A DNA stretch of 64,000 bases from Methylobacter tundripaludum (GTDB taxonomy: Bacteria; Pseudomonadota; Gammaproteobacteria; Methylococcales; Methylomonadaceae). The translations under genes and the position numbers were made by a program. The stretch covers positions 1 to 64,000 of the forward strand of contig NZ_PTIY01000004.1 of NCBI RefSeq assembly GCF_002934365.1, written 5' to 3'. Shown piece by piece: positions 17,924 to 26,266 of this stretch (position 1 is its first letter; each line of letters opens with the position of its first letter). The notes under the pieces were generated by a model. That model ran no database searches, had not been told where the DNA came from, and worked only from the letters and a program-made list of their open reading frames with translations.

Positions 17924-18511
17924 TTAACCGCCAAATAATTGATGGTCGATCAAGTCGCACAGGCAATGGGTAATCAATGTATGTGCTTCCTGAATGTGTG
18001 CGCCGGAGTCTGACGGCACGCGGATTTCTATATCGGTTTCATTGAGCAAGGGCGCTATCATGCCGCCATTATTGCCGGTCAGGGCGACGATGCTGATGTC
18101 TTTATCGTGGGCCGTGGTGACCGCTTTGGCGATGTTCGCCGAATTATTGCCGTCGGTGTAAACGACCAATATATCGCCGCTTTGTCCCAAGGCTCTGAGC
18201 TGTTTGGCGAAAACATCGTCGAAATGATAGTCGTTGGCTATCGCGGTGATGGTGGTTGCGTCGGTGGTCAACGCGATGGCGGGCAACGATGGCCGATCGC
18301 GTTCGTATTGGTTAAGCATCGCCGATGACAGCAATTGGGCGACGGTCGCCGAACGGCCATTGCCGCAAGTGATTATTTTCTTATCATTCAGCAAGGTTGC
18401 GACTAACCGTTGCGAGGCAAACTCGATCAGTTCGCCGAGTCCGGTCAGTGTATCTTGCTGGATTTGGATGCTATCTGAAAAATGATTAATTATGCGATTT
18501 TGTAGGCTCAT
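17924..18511 (-). CDS. diaA: SIS-domain protein DiaA (DnaA initiator-associating; GmhA-like)
   Basis: A 195-residue SIS-fold protein resembling phosphoheptose isomerase. The phosphosugar-binding motif ITCGNGRSATVAQLLSSAML and the second SIS segment ILVVYTDGNNSANI are visible. GmhA normally reads GNGGSAADA; Arg replaces Gly here and the C-terminal catalytic SGAHIQEAH element is changed, as in DiaA proteins. The position between yraN and dolP is that of E. coli diaA. DiaA binds DnaA to promote replication initiation. Confidence 0.85.
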   Translation of the reverse strand: MSLQNRIINHFSDSIQIQQDTLTGLGELIEFASQRLVATLLNDKKIITCGNGRSATVAQLLSSAMLNQYERDRPSLPAIALTTDATTITAIANDYHFDDVFAKQLRALGQSGDILVVYTDGNNSANIAKAVTTAHDKDISIVALTGNNGGMIAPLLNETDIEIRVPSDSGAHIQEAHTLITHCLCDLIDHQLFGG

Positions 18512-18564
18512 AGCAAAAGATTATAAAGGCTATCAACTTAGCCCGCGACACTTTTCAAATTCAG

Positions 18565-18936
18565 TTATGCCGGAAATGCATTTTGTATCCAGTTGATGCC
18601 GCCATTGCCGGAAATGGCGACTACATCAAAACGGATAGGGCGGTCGGTTTTTTGGGTGGAAAGGTAAACATGCGTTGCTGCGATGATGCGGGATTGTTTG
18701 GCGGGAGTGATGCTTTCGGCTGCGCTGCCGTATTTGTCGGTTTTGCGGAAGCGGACTTCGATGATAACCAGCGTTTGTTTATCGGTCATGATTAAATCGA
18801 GCTCGCCCTGTTTGCAGCGGAAATTCCGGTTAACCGGTTTGAGTCCCTGATTAATCAAGAAGTTGTGGGCTTGTTCCTCGGCGCTTTCACCGCGAATCAG
18901 ATGTGCGGCTTTGGTCTTGAGCTTAGTAAGCAGCAT
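18565..18936 (-). CDS. yraN: YraN family (UPF0102) putative endonuclease
   Basis: A 123-residue member of the UPF0102 family with a restriction-endonuclease-like fold. Landmarks are GESAEEQAHNFLINQGL, NRNFRCKQGELDLIMTD and LVIIEVRFRKTDKYGSAAES, which carry the E...D...E-x-K-like active-site pattern (here EVR). It overlaps the end of lpoA by 14 bases and precedes diaA, as in E. coli. The biological role of the family is unsettled. Confidence 0.9.
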   Translation of the reverse strand: MLLTKLKTKAAHLIRGESAEEQAHNFLINQGLKPVNRNFRCKQGELDLIMTDKQTLVIIEVRFRKTDKYGSAAESITPAKQSRIIAATHVYLSTQKTDRPIRFDVVAISGNGGINWIQNAFPA

Positions 18937-20818
18937 GGTCGGTCAAGTTTTCCGGGTGAGGCTTTTGCGCTTTATTTGCTGCCGGTTCGGCATGAGTGGG
19001 AAAACCGCTTATTTCAGGCCGACCGTCCACAAATCTGGCGCATACCAGTGCGCGCTTGATGCGTTGGTCGGCGGTCAGTGACAGGTTGCCGGTTGCGCCG
19101 GGATAGGGATTGCCGTTCAGGTTATTCACGCGTGTGGTCAGGTTGTATGCATCAATACCCATCGCAATCAGGCGTAAATACGTGCTGGGAAATTGCTTCC
19201 AGGTTTCTTTTAGCGCATCCATGCCGAGTTCTCCGGGGTAGGCTTTATTGAATAACCAGGGGATGTCGCAAAAAGTTATTTTATTAAGGTCGGTATCCAG
19301 CGATGCGTTGGCCTGTCCCGTGTAAACGGTGGGCATCGCATAAACCGGGAGGTCGCCGGCCTGATAAAACTGTAGCTGGGGATTGATGGAACGAGCCTCA
19401 GCGCTATAGGCGCTTAATAATATAGCGTCGGCGTCCTGCCGTTTTCTCGGCGTGTATTTTACGGAGGGTATCAACGTAAGGATTTTACGGTAACGCTGTT
19501 CGCTTTCATCCAGGTTGAGCAGTTTTTGAATCGGTGCTGAAAAGTCGGTTTCTTTCGGGTTAAAGCTCTGGGTTTCCAGGATGGTTCCGCCCTGAGCCTG
19601 CCAGTCTTCCGTTAAATAATTGGCGATACGTTTCCCCTGTGCGTTTTCAGGGGCCAGCAGCAGTGCTTTCCGGTGTCCGTCCTCCCAGGCTTTACGGGTG
19701 ATTTGGTCGGTGTCGTCCAACGGGCTTAGGCTAAATTGGTAGAGCTGGTTTTTTTGCAGATCGGGAATATGATTTAATGCCAGCACGGGTATGGTCAATG
19801 CAACGGTATCGGCAAGGCTTTGAAGCTGCTCTTTAGCCAGCGGACCGATGACTAACTGGGCGCCTTCCGCGACAGCTTGATGATATAAGGCTTGCGGTGT
19901 CGATTGTTCGGTGTCGTAAAAGCGGATGGCGGGTTGTTTTGACTGGCTGTTCGCCCGGTCGTAGGCGGCCATAAAGCCGGTGCGGATGGCTTCGGCGGCT
20001 TTGACAAAGGCGCCTGATTCGGGCAACAACAGTGCGATTATTTGGGTTTGTGAGTACGCATTTTCGGCTGCGTTTTGGGGGCGATCCAAGAAACTTAAGT
20101 CGGCTGGGTGTGCGGGAAAGTTTGCGCGCCATTGGCTTATTTGGCTATTAAAATCGGGTTGGTTTATATATTTCAAAATATTGGCTAAAGACATCCAGCC
20201 GGCCAAAGTATCTGTTCGGCTGGTTTGCAAGGCGGTGTCAGGCAGCAGACGCAATGCTTCAAGGATGGCGGCCTGGTTTTTTTCGCGTTCCGCAGGGGAT
20301 GTTATTAACGGGTGCAGTTCAATTCTGGATTTGGCGCCTTCAAGCAGATTGTCTGTTAACGAGTAGGCAAAGGCCTGTGATTGAAAGTATTTGATTTGGT
20401 TGTCAGGGCTGAGCTGTTGCGGTTGAATCAGCGCCAGACTCTCAATGGCCTGTTCAGCCTCGCCAAAGCTGAGCAGGATCTGGGCATAAAGAAGACTGAG
20501 TTGAGCGCGCTGTTCGGGCGGCAGATCGGCGGGATTGATCGTATCGGCAGCCTGCTTTGCGTTATATCCGTCGCCGGACTGGATTAAGGATTCGACATTC
20601 TGCAGACGTTGCTGATTCTGTTCTATCAGCGTTGGGGTTGCCGGATACTGGTATAATTCAGTCATTTTTCCCGGCTGATCGTTTGTTATCAGAGGCTGCG
20701 TCACCAGCGCTTCCTGCTCAGGCAAGGCGCTGCTTGCAGGCGTGGGTGCGCAACCGGAAAAGAACAATAGGCCGGGAAGCAGCGCGCATAATAATGGCGG
20801 CGTATAGTTGGGTCGCAT
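18923..20818 (-). CDS. lpoA: Penicillin-binding protein activator LpoA
   Basis: Outer-membrane lipoprotein that activates PBP1A from outside. The chosen ATG at 20818 gives MRPNYTPPLL and a signal peptide with lipobox FFSGC; the frame is open 18 codons further upstream, but that would bury the signal. The N-terminal part (about residues 40-240) is TPR-like helical. The C-terminal part (about 250-600) is a periplasmic-binding-protein fold with IALLLPESGAFVKAAEAIRTGF and LVIGPLAKEQLQ. It is divergent from rsmI across 34 bases, the conserved layout. Confidence 0.92.
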   Translation of the reverse strand: MRPNYTPPLLCALLPGLLFFSGCAPTPASSALPEQEALVTQPLITNDQPGKMTELYQYPATPTLIEQNQQRLQNVESLIQSGDGYNAKQAADTINPADLPPEQRAQLSLLYAQILLSFGEAEQAIESLALIQPQQLSPDNQIKYFQSQAFAYSLTDNLLEGAKSRIELHPLITSPAEREKNQAAILEALRLLPDTALQTSRTDTLAGWMSLANILKYINQPDFNSQISQWRANFPAHPADLSFLDRPQNAAENAYSQTQIIALLLPESGAFVKAAEAIRTGFMAAYDRANSQSKQPAIRFYDTEQSTPQALYHQAVAEGAQLVIGPLAKEQLQSLADTVALTIPVLALNHIPDLQKNQLYQFSLSPLDDTDQITRKAWEDGHRKALLLAPENAQGKRIANYLTEDWQAQGGTILETQSFNPKETDFSAPIQKLLNLDESEQRYRKILTLIPSVKYTPRKRQDADAILLSAYSAEARSINPQLQFYQAGDLPVYAMPTVYTGQANASLDTDLNKITFCDIPWLFNKAYPGELGMDALKETWKQFPSTYLRLIAMGIDAYNLTTRVNNLNGNPYPGATGNLSLTADQRIKRALVCARFVDGRPEISGFPTHAEPAANKAQKPHPENLTDHAAY

Positions 20819-20852
20819 CTTTAAATGAAGGCTTTTCAAGTGAGTGTATCGA

Positions 20853-21713
20853 ATGTCAAGTGAATGCGGCAAATTATACGTTGTTGCTACGCCGATAGGT
20901 AATTTAGCAGATATTAGTTTCAGGGCGGTTGAAATATTAAAACAGGTCGACTTGATTGCAGCCGAAGATACCCGGCATGTAAAAATGCTGCTGCAGCACT
21001 ACGGGATTAGCAATAAGCTGATTTCGCTGCATCAGCATAATGAAGACAAGGCTTCGTCCGGGTTGTTGGAAAAGTTGCGCGAGGGCTTATCGATTGCGTT
21101 GGTTTCTGATGCGGGAACACCGCTGTTGAGCGACCCCGGCATGCCGCTGGTAAAAATGGTCAAGGAGGCAGGCGTTGATGTTGTGCCGGTACCGGGTGCT
21201 TGTGCGTTGATTGCGGCATTGTCCGCTTCGGGATTGCCGGTTACTCGATTTACATTTGAAGGCTTTTCGCCGCGAACGTCGTCGGCGCGAAAAGCATTTT
21301 TTAGCGAGCGATTAATGTGTCCGACAACCTGGGTGTTTTATGAGTCCAGTCACCGGATTCTGGCGTCATTACAGGATATGGCCGAAGTTTTGCCGCCGGA
21401 TCGGCAGGTCGTTATCGCCAGAGAGCTGACCAAGTTGCACGAAACCATCGTGAAAACCAGTTTGGGTGAAGCGCTTAAGTTGGTTGAGCAAGATGCCAAC
21501 ATGAGAAAAGGGGAGTTTGTGGTGATTGTCGATGGTGCAATTGTCGACAAAAAGGAGCAAATCATTACGCCCGAGCAGGAAAAAATACTGCGTGTGTTAT
21601 TGGGCGAATGCTCTATCAAGACCGCAGTTGCAATGGCAGTGGAAATTACCGGTGTCAGGAAGAAGCTGTTGTATCAAGCCGCGTTGGAGCTGGATAAAGT
21701 GAAAGAGGCTTAA
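20853..21713 (+). CDS. rsmI: 16S rRNA 2'-O-methyltransferase RsmI
   Basis: Methylates the ribose of C1402 of 16S rRNA using SAM. The 286-residue protein has a tetrapyrrole-methylase fold: KLYVVATPIGNLADIS at the N-terminus, AEDTRHVKMLLQHYGI, LVSDAGTPLLSDPG (SAM loop), and VPVPGACALIAALSASGLP then FEGFSPR. I use ATG 20853 (MSSECGKL) instead of the GTG three codons upstream. Confidence 0.95.
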   Translation: MSSECGKLYVVATPIGNLADISFRAVEILKQVDLIAAEDTRHVKMLLQHYGISNKLISLHQHNEDKASSGLLEKLREGLSIALVSDAGTPLLSDPGMPLVKMVKEAGVDVVPVPGACALIAALSASGLPVTRFTFEGFSPRTSSARKAFFSERLMCPTTWVFYESSHRILASLQDMAEVLPPDRQVVIARELTKLHETIVKTSLGEALKLVEQDANMRKGEFVVIVDGAIVDKKEQIITPEQEKILRVLLGECSIKTAVAMAVEITGVRKKLLYQAALELDKVKEA

Positions 21714-22051
21714 TGTGGCCGGCAGCGCATTTGGTTTTCAATTTAGGACGGCTTAAGGTTAAGTCTTCGTGCTCCCCTCCTTAATTGGAAAGCCTGTATA
21801 GTAGTGTTTACGCAATTTGAGTAAATATTATCATGCTGAGGTTCGCCGATATAAGTCATTATGGCGCAGCCTTATGATGTGGCTATGGTCAGCCTCCGCT
21901 ATTTGCAAATCCGCGTTGAATATGGAGTATGCTGCAAAGGCGCTTAGTTTTTCCGTTAATGCGATACGGGGCGTTTTCTGGTCTGGTTTTTGCTTATGAA
22001 AAAGTCGGCTTACATAGCGTTTTGATGTGGATGTGTGATACACTGAGCATT
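21714..22051. other. Intergenic region rsmI-rnpB
   Basis: No convincing gene. An imperfect inverted repeat (GGTTTTCAATTTAGGA near 21733-21748 and TCCTTAATTGGAAAGCC near 21778-21794) could end the rsmI transcript. A weak promoter candidate for rnpB (TTACAT near 22010, TGTGAT near 22034, spacer about 18) precedes the RNA. Short ORFs here lack RBS and family features. Confidence 0.5.
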
Positions 22052-22403
22052 GAAAGAGTCGGCTGAGCAGTCGCTGTTTTATCGCAAGATAAGACGGAGG
22101 AAAGTCCGGGCTCCATTGGGCAGGGTGCCAGGTAACGCCTGGGAGGCGTGAGCCTACGGAAAGTGCCGCAGAAAATATACCGCCTGTCACTTGTGACCGG
22201 TAAGGGTGAAAAGGTGCGGTAAGAGCGCACCGCGCAACTGGTAACAGGAGTGGCATGGTAAACCCCACCCGGAGCAAGATCAAATAGAGGAACAGACGCG
22301 TGGCCCGCGCGGTTCCTGGGTAGATTGCTTGAGCTGCAGGGTGACTTGCAGCCTAGATGAATGACTGTTCTCGACAGAACCCGGCTTACAGGCCGACTCT
22401 TTC
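22052..22403 (+). ncRNA. rnpB: RNase P RNA (class A)
   Basis: Catalytic RNA of RNase P, which matures tRNA 5' ends. The ends pair: GAAAGAGTCGGC (22052-22063) with GCCGACTCTTTC (22392-22403), forming P1. The universally conserved core is present: GAGGAAAGTCCGGGCTCC near 22090 and ACAGAACCCGGCTTACA near 22374, the P4 strands. Length about 350 nt is normal. Position just before mraZ matches many gammaproteobacteria. Confidence 0.96.
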
Positions 22404-22683
22404 TTCTTTATTTCCGGGTATGTTCCGCCCGGTTCCGCGCGCTGTAAAAAGCGTAAAAACTGTCCAGTAATTATTGCGGCAGTATCTTTGATTCAGTTCT
22501 CACTTTCTGCAAACAAAGCTGAAACTTTTCGGTGAGTTTGTACTTAAAGTGCTTTGTTACCAAAATCACATATTTTACTGATAAAAAATGAAAAATGACT
22601 GTCCATTTTTCGTATGGATATATCCCATTCTGATTGTGTCCTAAGTCATTGTCGAAAAAGAAAGAATCTAAATGAAATCATCC
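22404..22683. other. Intergenic region rnpB-mraZ promoter
   Basis: No gene is seen. Two hairpins are visible: CCGGG/CCCGG just after the RNA, and GAAAAATG (22590-22597) with CATTTTTC (22604-22611) around ACTGTC. Either might contribute to rnpB 3' processing or termination; neither has a clear U-tract. Confidence 0.4.
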
Positions 22684-22712
22684 TTGACTAGGGGTTATTT
22701 GAAAACTATAGT
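22684..22712 (+). promoter_or_regulatory. Sigma70 promoter of the dcw cluster (Pmra)
   Basis: TTGACT (22684-22689) and TATAGT (22707-22712) are separated by exactly 17 bases, a near-consensus sigma70 promoter 58 bases before the mraZ start. The -10 element overlaps the first MraZ box. Confidence 0.85.
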
Positions 22713-22764
22713 GGTCATAAGTGGAGAAAAGTGGGAAAAAAGGGTTTTTTGGGGGAATCTGGGG
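22710..22764 (+). promoter_or_regulatory. MraZ operator: GTGG boxes on an exact 10-bp period
   Basis: GTGG occurs at 22711, 22721 and 22731, and AGGG, GGGG and GGGG follow at 22741, 22751 and 22761, so six consecutive ten-base units each have GG at the third and fourth positions. Known MraZ operators are TGGG-type direct repeats with a 10-bp period downstream of the mraZ promoter. This predicts autorepression of the dcw cluster. Confidence 0.8.
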
Positions 22765-22770
22765 TGAGTT

Positions 22771-23238
22771 TTGTTTCGGGGCATTAGTTCAATCAATTTA
22801 GACGGCAAAGGACGTCTTGCAATTCCTACCCGTTATCGGGAGGAATTGCAGGATTGCTGTGAATGCCAGATGGTTGTGACGGTTGCTGTCGATGAACGCT
22901 GTGTCGGAGAGAAGGGTTGTTTGTGGTTGTACCCGATGCCGGAGTGGGAAAAGCTTGAGCAAACGATTAGCAAATTGCCTACCTTAAATAAAATGGCCGG
23001 CAAGTTGAGGCGGTTTGTGATCGGCAATGCATCCGAATGTGAAATGGACGGTCAGGGCCGTTTGTTATTGCCGGAAAAGTTGAGAACATTTGCAAATATA
23101 GACAAGAAGATTGTCCTGGTTGGTCAGCTCAATAAATTTGAACTCTGGAATGAAGAAGCCTGGGGGGCAAAGGAAAGCGAATGGCTGGATGGCGGCGATA
23201 ATGAAGGATTGGAAGATTTAGGCTCTTTGTCTTTTTAA
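22771..23238 (+). CDS. mraZ: Transcriptional regulator MraZ
   Basis: First gene of the division/cell-wall cluster. A 155-residue protein with two AbrB-like SpoVT/MraZ domains: FRGISSINLDGKGRLAIPTR at the N-terminus and ECEMDGQGRLLLPEKLR in the second half, each with the DGKGR/DGQGR signature. It starts at TTG 22771 after GGGGTGAG; the family N-terminus MFRG supports this. MraZ binds the repeats in its own promoter and represses the operon. Confidence 0.95.
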   Translation: MFRGISSINLDGKGRLAIPTRYREELQDCCECQMVVTVAVDERCVGEKGCLWLYPMPEWEKLEQTISKLPTLNKMAGKLRRFVIGNASECEMDGQGRLLLPEKLRTFANIDKKIVLVGQLNKFELWNEEAWGAKESEWLDGGDNEGLEDLGSLSF

Positions 23239-23254
23239 TGCGGGAGAACTGTTA

Positions 23255-24181
23255 GTGGAACATTTGCCCGTTATGTTTGCAGAAGCTTTGCAACAGTTGG
23301 CTATTAAAGAAGATGGGGTTTATCTGGATTGTACCTTTGGTCGCGGAGGGCATAGTCAGGGTATTTTGAGCCTGCTGGGGCCATCCGGGCGATTGTTGGC
23401 TTTTGACAGGGACTTGGAGGCGATTAACTCCGATTATGCGCAAGCCATGCTTGAAGATAAGCGTTTTAAGCTTATACACACGCATTTTTCTGAGTTGGAA
23501 AATATAGTCATAAGTGAAGGTTTGGCAGGAAAAATCGACGGTATTTTGATGGACTTGGGCGTTTCGTCGCCTCAGCTGGACAATCCCGAAAGAGGTTTTA
23601 GCTTTTTGCGCGATGGGCCGTTGGATATGCGGATGGATGGCAATGCGGGCATTACGGCGGAACAGTGGTTGACCGGCGTTGACGAAAAGGAATTGGTTAA
23701 GGTTTTGTTCGAATATGGGGAAGAGCGGTTTGCTCGGCGCATAGCTCACGCCATTGTTGAAAAAAGAGCCGAATCGCCCCTTACAACAACCAGGGAATTG
23801 GCAAAGCTTATTGAAGACGCAGTGCCGGTAAAAGAGAAACATAAGCACCCGGCAACCCGTAGTTTTCAGGCGATCCGTATCGAAATTAATAGTGAGTTGG
23901 ACGAATTGAAAGCTGTTTTACAGCAGTCTGTGCGGCTTCTGAAACCGGGCGGGCGTTTAGTGGTTATTTCTTTCCATTCATTGGAAGACCGGATCGTCAA
24001 ACGTTTTATCAGGTCTGAGTCAGGGGCCAAATATAATCCGGGTAAATTACCGATTAAAGAAATGGATATAACCAAGGGTATCTTGAAAAAAGCGGGTAAA
24101 GCCCTAAAAGCCGGGCCGCAGGAGATTGTCCAGAATCCAAGGGCGCGAAGCGCAATCATGCGGGTAGCTGAGAGAGTTTAA
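23255..24181 (+). CDS. rsmH: 16S rRNA (cytosine-N4) methyltransferase RsmH
   Basis: Methylates N4 of C1402 in 16S rRNA, the same nucleotide as RsmI. The 308-residue MraW family protein shows HLPVMFAEALQQL, the SAM loop DCTFGRGGHSQGIL, LMDLGVSSPQLDNPERGFSF and the C-terminal VISFHSLEDRIVKRF. It starts at GTG 23255 with upstream GGGAG. ftsL begins at the base after its stop. Confidence 0.95.
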   Translation: MEHLPVMFAEALQQLAIKEDGVYLDCTFGRGGHSQGILSLLGPSGRLLAFDRDLEAINSDYAQAMLEDKRFKLIHTHFSELENIVISEGLAGKIDGILMDLGVSSPQLDNPERGFSFLRDGPLDMRMDGNAGITAEQWLTGVDEKELVKVLFEYGEERFARRIAHAIVEKRAESPLTTTRELAKLIEDAVPVKEKHKHPATRSFQAIRIEINSELDELKAVLQQSVRLLKPGGRLVVISFHSLEDRIVKRFIRSESGAKYNPGKLPIKEMDITKGILKKAGKALKAGPQEIVQNPRARSAIMRVAERV

Positions 24182-24454
24182 GTGGCGGCAATTCGCTATA
24201 TAGGGGTGGGTACCCTGATATTGGTGTTGTTGATATCAGCTTTGGCCGTAATTTACAGCAAATACCATTCACGATTAATTTTTATTGAGATCCAAAAGCA
24301 GGAAAGAGAGTTGGATCAATATGAAGTCGAATGGGGGCAGCTGCAATTGGAGCTGACAACCTTGGCGGAACAGAATCGGGTGGAACAAGTGGCGCGGGAG
24401 CAATTGAAGCTGGTTATGCCGTTACGGGAAAAAATCGTTTATATAAAACCGTAA
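24182..24454 (+). CDS. ftsL: Cell division protein FtsL
   Basis: A 90-residue bitopic divisome protein. A short N-terminus, one transmembrane helix (about residues 7-25, GVGTLILVLLISALAVIYS), then a periplasmic coiled coil rich in Gln, Glu and Leu, ending LVMPLREKIVYIKP as in gammaproteobacterial FtsL. Start is GTG 24182, directly after rsmH, and the stop abuts ftsI. FtsL pairs with FtsB and FtsQ. Confidence 0.9.
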   Translation: MAAIRYIGVGTLILVLLISALAVIYSKYHSRLIFIEIQKQERELDQYEVEWGQLQLELTTLAEQNRVEQVAREQLKLVMPLREKIVYIKP

Positions 24455-26233
24455 ATGATACATTTTCAAGGCAAAAATAAGGCAAGTAAGCCGTTTGGTG
24501 ATTTTTCGGGCCGGCCGCACCGATTCGTTGCCGATAGTGACACTTCCGCCATCTATAGCGGCCGGAGGAAAGTCGTAGTCGTTTTTATAATGACTTGTAT
24601 GGCGGCGCTGGTGGGTAGGGCTTTTGATTTACAAGTACTGAATAATCAGTTTCTTAAAGAGCAGGGCGATATGCGCCATGTCAGCGATGTGTCGGTTTCA
24701 GCATACAGGGGCATGATAAAAGACAGGAATGGCGCCCCGTTGGCGATCAGTACGCCTGTCGAGTCGATCTGGATGAATCCGCAACAGATTGAACCGGGGA
24801 AAGAAAGCGAAATCAGACAAATGGAAATGTTGTTAAATTTGCCTAAGGGAAAGATTGATGAGCTGATTAAAGGCGATGCGCACAGACAATTTGCGTATAT
24901 CGCTCGCCAGATTAATCCGGTGGTTGCGGATCAAGTGAAGGCATTGAAGCTTGCGGGCATTTATTTCGAGCGGGAATTCAAGCGTTTTTATCCGGCTGGA
25001 GAAGTTTCCTCGCACTTGATCGGTTTTACCGACATTGACGATGTGGGTCAGGCGGGACTTGAATTCGGATACGAAAAATCATTAAAAGGGATTCCGGGCA
25101 GCAAGCGGGTTATCAGGGACGGACAGCGGCGGATTATCGAAGACGTAGAAAATATCAAGGAACCGGTTGCGGGCAGGAATCTGGATTTAAGTATTGATCA
25201 GCGTATCCAGTATCTGGCGTACCGGGAATTGCAGTTGGCGGTCAATCAGCACAAGGCAAAATCGGCGGCGCTGGTGGTGCTGGATGCAAAGAGCGGGGAA
25301 ATTCTGGCGGCGGTTAATCAGCCGTCATTTAACCCGAACACCCGAAAAGGTTTAAAGGAAAGTCTGTACAGAAATAGGGCGATAACCGATGTATTTGAGC
25401 CGGGATCAACGGTCAAGCCGTTTGTTGTCGCAGCCGCGTTGGACGGAAGGTATGTCAAGCCGGATGAGGTTTTTGAAACCCACGGATTTTTACAGGTCGG
25501 AAATCATCTGGTTAAGGATGTGCATAATTACGGAACTCTGGATTTGACCGGAGTGCTGAAGAAGTCCAGCAATGTCGCAGTAAGCCAGATGGCATTGAGA
25601 ATGCCGCCGGAATATTTTTGGGGAATTTACCATAAGTTGGGGCTCGGTGTGGCCGCAGGTTCAGGCTTTCCGGGGGAAGCCAACGGCAGTTTGCTTGATT
25701 ATCAAAGCTGGCACGAATTTGACAGGGCGACCTTGTCATTTGGTTACGGTGTGAGCACCTCGGCATTGCAGCTGGCCAGAGCCTATACGGCCCTGGCCGA
25801 TGACGGCATTTTGCATTCGGTCAGTTTGTTAAGGCGGGATGAGGATGTTGATCAGCAACGGGTGTTTTCGGCCAAGACCGCCAAAAGGGTCAGGGCCATG
25901 ATGGAAACTGTACTTATGAAGGACGGCACCGCTTACGAGGGCAGAGTCGATGGCTACAGCGCCGCCGGTAAGACCGGGACGGTAAAGAAAGCCGGTGCGG
26001 GCGGATATGTCGAGAAAAGTTATTTTTCTGTTTTTGCAGGCATGGCGCCGGCAAAAAATCCGAGACTAATTACCGTAGTCATGATTGATGAGCCTTCAGC
26101 GGGGCAATACTACGGAGGGATAGTCTCAGCGCCGGTGTTTTCCAAGGTAATGGCGGGGGCCTTGAGGGTGTTGGAGGTTGCTCCCGATCAACAGGACAAT
26201 ATGCCCATTTTGTTGACACGGCAAGGTTCATAA
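24455..26233 (+). CDS. ftsI: Peptidoglycan D,D-transpeptidase FtsI (PBP3)
   Basis: Septal class B penicillin-binding protein, 592 residues. An N-terminal transmembrane helix (about 46-64) precedes the dimerisation domain with the conserved RGMIKDRNG segment. The transpeptidase domain has all three active-site motifs: S-x-x-K as GSTVKPF, S-x-N as KSSNVA, and KTGT as AAGKTGTVKK. It is spaced by 33 bases from murE. Confidence 0.96.
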   Translation: MIHFQGKNKASKPFGDFSGRPHRFVADSDTSAIYSGRRKVVVVFIMTCMAALVGRAFDLQVLNNQFLKEQGDMRHVSDVSVSAYRGMIKDRNGAPLAISTPVESIWMNPQQIEPGKESEIRQMEMLLNLPKGKIDELIKGDAHRQFAYIARQINPVVADQVKALKLAGIYFEREFKRFYPAGEVSSHLIGFTDIDDVGQAGLEFGYEKSLKGIPGSKRVIRDGQRRIIEDVENIKEPVAGRNLDLSIDQRIQYLAYRELQLAVNQHKAKSAALVVLDAKSGEILAAVNQPSFNPNTRKGLKESLYRNRAITDVFEPGSTVKPFVVAAALDGRYVKPDEVFETHGFLQVGNHLVKDVHNYGTLDLTGVLKKSSNVAVSQMALRMPPEYFWGIYHKLGLGVAAGSGFPGEANGSLLDYQSWHEFDRATLSFGYGVSTSALQLARAYTALADDGILHSVSLLRRDEDVDQQRVFSAKTAKRVRAMMETVLMKDGTAYEGRVDGYSAAGKTGTVKKAGAGGYVEKSYFSVFAGMAPAKNPRLITVVMIDEPSAGQYYGGIVSAPVFSKVMAGALRVLEVAPDQQDNMPILLTRQGS

Positions 26234-26266
26234 CATGATCACTACATAGACATAGGAGGGCGGGGT

